Program-made: the position numbers and the translations under genes
NCBI GenBank assembly: GCA_937900125.1
Contig: CALCEK010000096.1
Span: forward strand, 1 to 11,276
Direction: 5' to 3'
Source of the DNA: an uncultured Treponema sp.
Lineage (GTDB): Bacteria > Spirochaetota > Spirochaetia > Treponematales > Treponemataceae
Length of the DNA stretch: 11,276 nt
Shown: piece by piece, positions 5,643 to 11,276 of the stretch
Numbering within the stretch: the first letter of the stretch is position 1
Layout of the letters: each line of letters begins with the position of its first letter
The notes under the pieces: generated by a model
The model's input: only the letters and a program-made list of their open reading frames with translations
Databases searched by the model: none
What the model was told of the DNA's origin: nothing

Positions 5643-6758
5643 ATGAGAAAATCAATGACAATCGCTTATCGCGTTGGTGACAATCTGTACCTTAATTTAA
5701 CAAATCGCTGTCCCTGTGCCTGTACCTTTTGCATTCGCAACAATGCCGATACAGTTTACGAAGAAAATGAACCGCTTTGGCTTGAACACGAACCTTCTTT
5801 TGAAGAAGTAAAAATGGCTCTGCAAAGTCAAAATATTGCTTCCTACAAAGAAATTGTTTTTTGCGGCTACGGGGAACCAACCGAAGCCCTTGATGTCCTT
5901 GTAAAAACGGCTGCTTTTATACGCGCAAATTACAAAATTCCTCTTAGACTAAATACAAATGGGTTAGGAAATCTTATCAACAACCGCGATATTACTGGGC
6001 AAATTGCAGAATCTGTGGATACAGTTTCTATAAGTTTAAATTCAAGTGACCCCATAATTTATGCAAACCGCGTTCGTCCCCGCTTTGGAGCAAAAGCTTT
6101 TCCTGCAATGCTTGATTTTGCAAAAGCAACGGCAAAGTTAGGCGTTCGGGTAATTATGACAACTGTTTCTACAACAATTACAAAAGAAGACGAAGCAAAC
6201 TGTACCCAATTATGCAAAGAATTAGGTGTCACCTACAGAATTCGACATTACGAAAAACCTAAAAATAATTCAACTGTACCCATAAAATCACCGCTAACAA
6301 CGCTTTGTTACCTAGAAAAAGATAACTGTTACCTTATGCTCCACAGAATCACAAAACAAAATGACGTAAATCATAACAAATGGATTGGTGTTGGGGGACA
6401 CTTTGAGGGTACAGAAAGTCCCGAAGAATGTCTTTTTAGAGAAGTAAAAGAAGAAACTGGCTATCAAATTCAAAAGGCACAGTTTAGAGGAATTGTAACC
6501 TTTGTTTCGGATAGCGACGTAGAATATATGTGTCTTTATACAAGTTCCGATTTTACGGGTACAGAAATTCCGTGCGATGAAGGAGAACTCAAATGGGTAC
6601 AAAAATCAGAAATTCCAAATTTAAACTTGTGGGAAGGGGACAGAATCTTTCTAAAATTACTTTCTGAATCTGTACCATTCTTTTCGTTAAAACTCGTTTA
6701 CACAAGCGGAACTTTAAAAAGCGCAATCTTAGACGGAAAAGAATTAACGCTTTTTTAG
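5643..6758 (+). CDS. TatD-linked-type radical SAM protein fused to NUDIX (8-oxo-dGTP diphosphatase-like) hydrolase
   Basis: A 371-residue two-domain protein. Residues 1-205 match the TatD-associated radical SAM family, normally a protein of about this size: LYLNLTNRCPCACTFCIRN with the iron-sulphur cysteines Cys23, Cys27 and Cys30 (CX3CX2C), the SAM-binding FCGYGEPTEA, LRLNTNG, and a C-terminal end like the free-standing family (GVTYRIRHYE). Its substrate is unknown. Residues 218-371 are a complete NUDIX hydrolase of the MutT/8-oxo-dGTP type, with the full box GX5EX7REVXEEXGY at 252-274 and the family ending NLWEGDRIFL...VPFFSLKLVY. The linker is short (about 206-217). No TatD gene is visible. 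The start has no clear ribosome-binding site; ATG 5655 would remove four residues. The 3' end overlaps the convergent S1 gene by 15 bases. The gene carries seven copies of the CTGTACC motif. Confidence 0.87.
   Translation: MRKSMTIAYRVGDNLYLNLTNRCPCACTFCIRNNADTVYEENEPLWLEHEPSFEEVKMALQSQNIASYKEIVFCGYGEPTEALDVLVKTAAFIRANYKIPLRLNTNGLGNLINNRDITGQIAESVDTVSISLNSSDPIIYANRVRPRFGAKAFPAMLDFAKATAKLGVRVIMTTVSTTITKEDEANCTQLCKELGVTYRIRHYEKPKNNSTVPIKSPLTTLCYLEKDNCYLMLHRITKQNDVNHNKWIGVGGHFEGTESPEECLFREVKEETGYQIQKAQFRGIVTFVSDSDVEYMCLYTSSDFTGTEIPCDEGELKWVQKSEIPNLNLWEGDRIFLKLLSESVPFFSLKLVYTSGTLKSAILDGKELTLF
6198..6286 (+). repeat. Two AACTGTACCCA motif copies at the domain junction of the radical SAM-NUDIX gene
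   Basis: Copy one is 6198-6208. Copy two, AACTGTACCCATAAA (6272-6286), is identical over 15 bases to 8854-8868 in the hairpin after arginase. Copy two encodes the inter-domain linker STVPIK (residues 210-215). The two copies are read in different frames (TGT ACC against ACT GTA CCC), so the match is at DNA level, not a repeated peptide. Confidence 0.75.
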
Positions 6759-7844
6759 CAAAGCCACAAACGGATTGTAGGTTTCTCCAGAATCATCGTT
6801 TTTGTGCAAAGAAAGATATTCAGATGCATTATCCTGTTCTTCGCTAGAAATAACTGGCGAAAGCGAAATGCGTTTTTCTTCCAAATCGATTTTTTCAACA
6901 ACAACGGGAATAGAATCGCCAGCTTTGTAAACTTTTTTAAGATTTGTATTGCGCTCAACAGGCAACTTTGAAATATGAACTAAACCGTCAACACCAGAGG
7001 CAAGATTTACAAACAGACCAAAATCTGCTACGCGAGAAATTTTCCCTTCAAACTCAAAGCCAACAGGAAATTTGTCTTCTATATTATCCCACGGGTCAGC
7101 TTCCAAAACTTTTGTACTCAAAGAAACGCGCTCGTGTTCCCAATCAGCTTTTATGATTTTTGCAGTAATTTTTTCGCCAAGCTTTAAAACCTCGTTTATG
7201 TCATTCACACGCGCTCGGCTAATTTCACCGATCGGGAGCAAAGCCTGAAATCCGTCAATGTCAACAAAAGCCCCATAGGATTCAAGCGATTTTACCGTTC
7301 CCGTAACAACTTCCCCAACGACAAGTTTTTTCGAAAGCGTAGCGATTTTTTCATGCTCGGCTTTTTCAAGAATTGCGCGATTTGACAAAACAACATTTTT
7401 TCCGTCATTTTTGAATTCTTGTATGAGAAAAGTAAGATGCTGTCCAACATACTCGCTTGGTTCTTTGCGAGTTTTATAGCCCATCTGCGAATAAGGACAA
7501 AATGCACGAACAGAGCCAATCATCACCTCAAAACCGCCTTTTATTTCCTGTTTAACGTGTCCTTCAACGGGGATTTCATTTTTGTAGGCATTTTCAAGAA
7601 CATCTTTTCCAGCGTCCTTGCCACTCAATTTTGTGGTAAAATGGAGTTCTTCATTTTGATTATTTAAAAAGTAAACCGTTATGGAATCCCCCTCTTTTAC
7701 CGAAAGATTTCCATTTTCATCGGCAAGCTCCGCTTTGTTTAGGATTCCCTCACTCTTTAAGCCCAAATCTAAAAAAATAGTGTCATCTGTAATTGCAACG
7801 ATTTTTGTTTCAATCTGCTGCCCAGGCTGGTACAAATTTTTCAT
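6744..7844 (-). CDS. Four-domain S1 RNA-binding protein (ribosomal protein S1-like)
   Basis: A 366-residue protein made almost wholly of four S1 (OB-fold) RNA-binding domains at about residues 8-75, 91-160, 176-247 and 260-331. Domains 3 and 4 are the most typical: GEVVTGTVKSLESYGAFVDIDGFQ..., and FEFEGKISRVADFGLFVNLASGVDGLVHIS, each ending in the RVSLS/RISLS strand. The first two are more divergent, as in the ribosome-binding domains of S1. It likely binds mRNA during translation initiation or acts as an RNA chaperone. It is shorter than six-domain S1 and may be the organism's S1 or an additional paralogue. I start it at ATG 7844, preceded by GAGGTGA; the frame extends 15 codons further but through the promoter. 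It is divergent from arginase and its stop overlaps the radical SAM gene. Confidence 0.87.
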   Translation of the reverse strand: MKNLYQPGQQIETKIVAITDDTIFLDLGLKSEGILNKAELADENGNLSVKEGDSITVYFLNNQNEELHFTTKLSGKDAGKDVLENAYKNEIPVEGHVKQEIKGGFEVMIGSVRAFCPYSQMGYKTRKEPSEYVGQHLTFLIQEFKNDGKNVVLSNRAILEKAEHEKIATLSKKLVVGEVVTGTVKSLESYGAFVDIDGFQALLPIGEISRARVNDINEVLKLGEKITAKIIKADWEHERVSLSTKVLEADPWDNIEDKFPVGFEFEGKISRVADFGLFVNLASGVDGLVHISKLPVERNTNLKKVYKAGDSIPVVVEKIDLEEKRISLSPVISSEEQDNASEYLSLHKNDDSGETYNPFVALLKKR

Positions 7845-7860
7845 CTTCACCTCGTTCCAT

Positions 7861-7889
7861 ATAATAGTGATTTTGCACGGTTTACACAA
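7861..7889 (-). promoter_or_regulatory. Promoter of the S1-domain gene
   Basis: On the minus strand: TTGTGT (7889-7884), 17-base spacer, TATTAT (7866-7861). Its -35 overlaps that of the divergent arginase promoter (TTTACA, 7881-7886), so polymerases on the two promoters would compete for the same bases. Confidence 0.55.
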
Positions 7890-7909
7890 GGGAAAAAAAA
7901 GTATACTAT
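7881..7909 (+). promoter_or_regulatory. Promoter of arginase, apparently leaderless
   Basis: TTTACA (7881-7886) with -10 read either as TATACT (7902-7907, spacer 15) or TACTAT (7904-7909, spacer 17). The start of transcription falls at 7914-7916, on or next to the ATG at 7916, and no ribosome-binding site exists. The spacer contains an A8 run (7893-7900). Confidence 0.5.
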
Positions 7910-7915
7910 CGCGCT

Positions 7916-8827
7916 ATGAACGTAAATATTATTGAAATGCCCCTAGATTATGGGGGAAGGCGACACGGCTCTGATATGGGACCATCGGCCGTTCGGCTTG
8001 CAGGAATCCAAAAGCGTATAGAAGATTTAGGACTAACGGTAGTTAGTGAACCGCATAATTTTGAAATTGTGGCCCAAGAGTATGCAGAAATTGGCGATAA
8101 CCCAAAGGCAAAATATCTAAAACCTATCGTTCGTTCGTGTACTGCGTTGGCAGATGCGGTAGAAACTGTTGTTGACAATGGTGATTTTCCGCTGGTTATC
8201 GGAGGCGACCATTCGATAGTTTTGGGAACACTTGCAGGATTGCATGCCTCCTACGCAAAAAGTTCTTTACGACTGGGCGTTTTATATGTTGACGCTCACG
8301 GAGATTTTAATACAACAGATACAAGTCCAACAGGCAACATTCATGGTGAATGCCTTGCGGCGAGTGCAGGATTGGGACTTCCCGAATTGGTAAACTTACA
8401 CCACGAAGGACGCAAAGTTGACCCGCACAATATTTGCTACGTGGGGCTTCGCGACCTTGACGCAGGAGAAAAACTTTTGATGAAAGAAGCGGGTGTTACA
8501 GCGTTTACAATTAGCGACATTGACCGCTTAGGTTTTTCCGAAGTTGTAAAAAAGGTAAAATTATTTTTTAAAACTCACTGTGATGTTGTTCACATTAGTT
8601 TTGATATGGATTCGCTTGACCCTTCGATTGCGCCAGGTACGGGGGTTCCAGTTCCAGGTGGCTTAAATTACCGCGAAGGCTTACTTCTTATGGAAGAAAT
8701 GAATTCTCTTAATATGGTAAACTCACTGGAAATTGTAGAAGTAAACCCAATTCTTGACGTTAGAAACCAAACTGCTCTAATGGCTGTTACACTTGCAGCA
8801 AGACTCTTAGGGGAAAAACTTTATTAA
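7916..8827 (+). CDS. rocF: Arginase
   Basis: A 303-residue ureohydrolase, full length, closest in pattern to Bacillus RocF. It should hydrolyse arginine to ornithine and urea using a two-manganese centre in the cytoplasm. All six metal ligands are visible: His99 in GGDHS, Asp126/His128/Asp130 in VDAHGDFN, and Asp230/Asp232 in SFDMDSLDP. Arginase rather than agmatinase is supported by the substrate loop N132...S137-P-T-G-N-I-H-G, the GTGVPVPGGLNYRE segment and the ending EVNPILD. No other arginine-pathway gene is nearby, so the role (nitrogen supply, ornithine/polyamine synthesis or arginine depletion) cannot be decided. The ATG has no ribosome-binding site and lies at the predicted transcription start. 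The next ATG does not improve this, and the N terminus MNVNIIEMPLDYGGRRHG fits the family. Confidence 0.93.
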   Translation: MNVNIIEMPLDYGGRRHGSDMGPSAVRLAGIQKRIEDLGLTVVSEPHNFEIVAQEYAEIGDNPKAKYLKPIVRSCTALADAVETVVDNGDFPLVIGGDHSIVLGTLAGLHASYAKSSLRLGVLYVDAHGDFNTTDTSPTGNIHGECLAASAGLGLPELVNLHHEGRKVDPHNICYVGLRDLDAGEKLLMKEAGVTAFTISDIDRLGFSEVVKKVKLFFKTHCDVVHISFDMDSLDPSIAPGTGVPVPGGLNYREGLLLMEEMNSLNMVNSLEIVEVNPILDVRNQTALMAVTLAARLLGEKLY

Positions 8828-8863
8828 AAAGGGTACAGATTATGGGTACACAAAACTGTACCC
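8826..8863 (-). terminator. Probable terminator of the chemoreceptor gene, built from CTGTACCC motifs
   Basis: On the minus strand GGGTACAG (8863-8856) pairs with CTGTACCC (8838-8831), followed directly by TTTTT (8830-8826). This lies about 45 bases past the receptor stop. The same left arm can instead pair with the middle motif copy in a longer 11-bp stem, so the structure has two alternative forms. Confidence 0.5.
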
Positions 8864-8868
8864 ATAAA
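8831..8868. repeat. Cluster of three GGGTACA/TGTACCC motifs with an 11-bp perfect hairpin
   Basis: GGGTACAG at 8831-8838. TTATGGGTACA at 8840-8850, then loop CAAAAC, then its exact reverse complement TGTACCCATAA at 8857-8867. It lies between the convergent ends of arginase and the chemoreceptor. No T-run follows it on the plus strand. Confidence 0.85.
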
Positions 8869-8907
8869 TGCAGGCAACGCCTAGTAACGCCCTGTCAGCA
8901 TTCTCCA

Positions 8908-11124
8908 CTATTTTTTGGCATCGCCACTATCTGTTTTCATAAGACGCTCAAGGGTAAAGGCTGCTTCCCGCGTTCTATCCGCAAGCCCCTTTAAAGCTTC
9001 AACTTCGTCAGTGAGTGTTTGTGAAACATCAGAAATTTCAAGGCTGGCAACATTCACCTTTTGAGACACATTCATCAGAAGCCCCATATTGTCCGCAACT
9101 TGCGTAGAAAAAGAACTCTGCTCCGAAAGTTCTTTTCGCATTTTTTTAGCCATTTCCATCATTGTTCCAGCTTCACGAGCAATCGAAATTCCCGCCTGCT
9201 GTTGAATTTGCACACTCTCAGAAGCACTTCCAACTTTTTCTGCACTAAGCGAAGAGCCTTCTTGTATTTGCATAAGCGTTTGACTTACCTTTTTAGAAAG
9301 CGATACACTTTCCGAAATTCCCTCGCTAACTTCCGTAATAATTTCGCCAATTTTTGCAGCCCAAGCCGAACTCTGACTTGCAAGGTCTTTAATTTCGTGC
9401 GCAATAACGCCAAAGCCCTTGCCAACTTCTCCTGCATGAGCCGCTTCGATGGACGCATTCATAGAAAGAAGATTCGTTTGTTGCGCAAAGCCATCAAGTG
9501 TTGAGGCAACCGTTAAAATCTCCTTGGAGGATTTTTGGATTGAAGTCATAACCGCCATCAATTTTTTCATATCGTCCGAACCAGTTTTTGTTACCGAACT
9601 TAACGATTTTGTAAATCCCGCTGCAATAGAAATTCCCTCGCTAACATTTTCAATTCCAGCCATAACTTCTTGCGTTCCTTCCGCAGTTGTCTGAATACTT
9701 TCAGTGGTTCTGTCAAATTCGGAATTCATATTTATCAAAAACGAACTTAGGCGATTCACAGTTTCCGAAGTTTCCGAGCTGATTTTTGTTTGTTCCCGAA
9801 TTGCCTGATTTATATCTGAAACTTTTTCGCGCGAATTGTTTGCGGCAATGGCAACAGTCTTTACAGATTCAGAAAGCTCATCTGAAATTTGCGCAGTTTT
9901 TTCAACCATTTCCTTTGCGCTAGAAAAAATCTCTGACAATTTTTTATGCTGAGTTTCCGTTTCACGAGCTAACGTCCGTACTTGTTTTTGTGAACGAGAA
10001 GAACGCATAGAAAGCGTAATAAAAACCGCAAGGTCAACAGCAAAAAAAGCAAGTGCCTGCGTCCACATAAATGGACTTAGCCCCAAAATCGAATAGACAA
10101 CATCGTGAATAGCCAAAATGGTTCCCACAGAAAAGCCAAAAAAAATGTTTAGCGCATAAGGTTCTCGCGCTTTTAAGCCCTTAATCGAAGCGACAAATCC
10201 ATAAATAATCGCCAGCATAACAGGAAGAAGCATAAGATTAAAAACCAAATCTTCGGCGGGCTGATTTTTTGCAACCAAAATATGCGCAACAACTGCAATC
10301 AAATCAATGGCAACAGATGTGACTAACAAAGCTTTATAATGTTTACGATTAAAAAAGCGATTTATAAAAAGCGTAATAAATCCCATACTGATTGGAAGAC
10401 AAGCATGAGCAAGTGCGTGTTGATAAGCATAAGAAAAAATTTGCCGTTCCGAGCCCAAGTCATAAAAATAAATCGAAATAAACAACAGACACCAAGAAAA
10501 ATGCAAATACGTTAAATCTTTTGTATTCCCCAGAAAAATAGCAAAAGAATATATCATTATAAAAATACACAAAAATGCAAGGACTACAAAAAATCTTTGA
10601 TTAAAAATATTGTGAAAAACATTCTGAAAATCAGCTTCAAGAGAATTGTCGAGCGAAAAATAAAGTTGCAACGCCATTGAAGTTGGACAATAAATTCGCA
10701 AAGCGAGAGTTACAGTTTGTTGGCGAATAAGCGAACGGGGAATCAAAAAATCGGAAGTTTCTTCTTTGCGGACATTTTCGCGTGGCGGGAACGAACCTCT
10801 TGTGCCAATAAGAACACCATTCGCATAAACGTCAACAGCAGCATTTATCTTTTTAAGCCCCAACCAAACAGAATCCGAAGAAAAAACATCAGGAACAGAA
10901 ACCTCTTTTCTGAGCCAGGCGTAATGTCCTTTTCCAAGATCAAGCGAAGAATCCCGCAAAATTTCCCACGAAGAATCATCAAAATTAGTTGCTGCCCAAG
11001 CAGCATTATCCCCCAAAGAAACTTTCCAGCCTTCAAGATTAACGCTTAGCCGCCCGTCATCGCAGGATATCAGAAGAAACAAAACAATCGCTCCCAAAAC
11101 GGCTCTTTTCATTTTCGAAAACAT
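8908..11124 (-). CDS. Methyl-accepting chemotaxis protein with lipobox, extracytoplasmic beta domain and 7TM-DISM region
   Basis: A 738-residue chemoreceptor. It starts with a signal sequence ending in lipobox LISC (Cys21). Residues about 25-160 form a galactose-binding, jelly-roll-like domain (FDDSSWEILRDSS, AWLRKEVSVP, VDVYANGVLIG), a probable ligand-binding part outside the membrane. Seven hydrophobic segments follow at about 177-375, the 7TM-DISM layout. A long helical signalling domain fills 395-735, with the hairpin tip FAQQTNLLSMNASIEAAHAGEV near 548-570, which contacts CheA and CheW. There is no HAMP domain. Start ATG 11124 has AGGAG upstream; ATG 11112 is possible and keeps the signal peptide. 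The ligand is unknown, perhaps a carbohydrate given the jelly-roll. It stands alone, convergent with arginase. The tip resembles spirochaete receptors, supporting a motile organism. Confidence 0.9.
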   Translation of the reverse strand: MFSKMKRAVLGAIVLFLLISCDDGRLSVNLEGWKVSLGDNAAWAATNFDDSSWEILRDSSLDLGKGHYAWLRKEVSVPDVFSSDSVWLGLKKINAAVDVYANGVLIGTRGSFPPRENVRKEETSDFLIPRSLIRQQTVTLALRIYCPTSMALQLYFSLDNSLEADFQNVFHNIFNQRFFVVLAFLCIFIMIYSFAIFLGNTKDLTYLHFSWCLLFISIYFYDLGSERQIFSYAYQHALAHACLPISMGFITLFINRFFNRKHYKALLVTSVAIDLIAVVAHILVAKNQPAEDLVFNLMLLPVMLAIIYGFVASIKGLKAREPYALNIFFGFSVGTILAIHDVVYSILGLSPFMWTQALAFFAVDLAVFITLSMRSSRSQKQVRTLARETETQHKKLSEIFSSAKEMVEKTAQISDELSESVKTVAIAANNSREKVSDINQAIREQTKISSETSETVNRLSSFLINMNSEFDRTTESIQTTAEGTQEVMAGIENVSEGISIAAGFTKSLSSVTKTGSDDMKKLMAVMTSIQKSSKEILTVASTLDGFAQQTNLLSMNASIEAAHAGEVGKGFGVIAHEIKDLASQSSAWAAKIGEIITEVSEGISESVSLSKKVSQTLMQIQEGSSLSAEKVGSASESVQIQQQAGISIAREAGTMMEMAKKMRKELSEQSSFSTQVADNMGLLMNVSQKVNVASLEISDVSQTLTDEVEALKGLADRTREAAFTLERLMKTDSGDAKK

Positions 11125-11153
11125 AACTTCTCCTAAACTCAAAAATCAAAGTC

Positions 11154-11162
11154 AGTATAACA
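11154..11162 (-). promoter_or_regulatory. Possible extended -10 promoter of the chemoreceptor gene
   Basis: On the minus strand TG-T-TATACT ends at 11154, placing the start near 11147 and a short leader with AGGAG before ATG 11124. No -35 is well spaced: the nearest good match, TTGACC (11190-11185), is 25 bases away across T9 and T7 runs. No flagellar sigma-28 pattern was recognised. Confidence 0.4.
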
Positions 11163-11190
11163 AAAAAATTGAAAAAAAAATAGCGGTCAA

Positions 11191-11276
11191 ATCTATACTA
11201 ATCAGTTTTCGATTTTTTCCCATTTTTTTAAAATGATTCAGGCGGCACACGGGGAGGAAAACACCGCCCGCCGCCG
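11191..11276. other. Window end: noncoding AT-rich stretch, then anomalous GC-rich tail
   Basis: After an AT-rich stretch (a plus-strand TATACT at 11194-11199 could be a divergent -10), the final 38 bases are about 76% G+C, unlike the rest of the window. GGCGGC (11241-11246) is complementary to GCCGCC (11270-11275). ATG 11233 opens a frame that runs off the end (MIQAAHGEENTA...), with no ribosome-binding site. I cannot tell a gene start from a chimeric assembly end. Confidence 0.4.

Noticed and set aside
7845..7889. 15-codon N-terminal extension of the S1-domain protein
   Set aside because: It covers the predicted promoter, while ATG 7844 has GAGGTGA directly upstream and starts at the first S1 domain.
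7916..8827. Agmatinase or formimidoylglutamase
   Set aside because: The SPTGNIHG substrate loop and the EVNPILD ending are arginase features.
8831..8868. CRISPR or tandem array from the repeated GTACCC motifs
   Set aside because: The copies are short, in both orientations and irregularly spaced, with no cas genes.
9061..9694. Plus-strand open frames opposite the MCP signalling domain
   Set aside because: They are mirror translations of a conserved coiled-coil region, with no start signals.

Overview
The window looks like one contig or contig end from a draft assembly of an AT-rich spirochaete, most likely a Treponema. The grounds are gene content: a 7TM-DISM chemotaxis receptor with a spirochaete-like signalling tip, a TRL-family lipoprotein, several small lipoproteins, a fructose PTS with its own HPr, and a TatD-linked radical SAM protein. 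The genus is an inference from family resemblance. Bases 1-27 are Illumina adapter, not biology, and the last ~38 bases are anomalously GC-rich, so both ends should be treated with caution.

Layout. (1) 59-4024, plus strand: a fructose uptake and catabolism unit. It holds a DeoR-type regulator (fruR), 1-phosphofructokinase (fruK), the fused EIIABC fructose permease (fruA) and, behind its own promoter, HPr (ptsH). HPr passes phosphate to FruA, FruA imports fructose as fructose 1-phosphate, and FruK makes fructose 1,6-bisphosphate. FruR probably senses the phosphorylated sugar. Enzyme I is not in the window. HPr keeps His15 but has Arg where the regulatory Ser46 normally sits. (2) 4034-5460, minus strand: three overlapping lipoprotein genes (TRL-like first, then two unknowns). 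Their near-consensus promoter has a nine-G homopolymer between the -35 and -10 boxes, the geometry of a phase-variable promoter. (3) 5643-6758, plus strand: a TatD-linked-type radical SAM domain fused to a complete 8-oxo-dGTP-type NUDIX hydrolase. (4) 6744-7844, minus strand: a protein of four S1 RNA-binding domains whose end overlaps the radical SAM gene tail to tail. (5) 7916-8827, plus strand: arginase, divergent from the S1 gene through promoters that share a -35 region and apparently leaderless. (6) 8908-11124, minus strand: a lipobox-bearing 7TM-DISM receptor with an MCP signalling domain.

Most unusual signals: the poly-G promoter tract ahead of the lipoprotein operon; a dispersed short motif, CTGTACC(C), which occurs 11 times between 4619 and 8862 and not elsewhere in the window, with seven copies inside the radical SAM/NUDIX gene (one in the linker joining the two domains) and a hairpin-forming cluster after arginase; and the radical SAM-NUDIX fusion itself. 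No CRISPR array, tRNA, rRNA, transposase or phage gene was seen.
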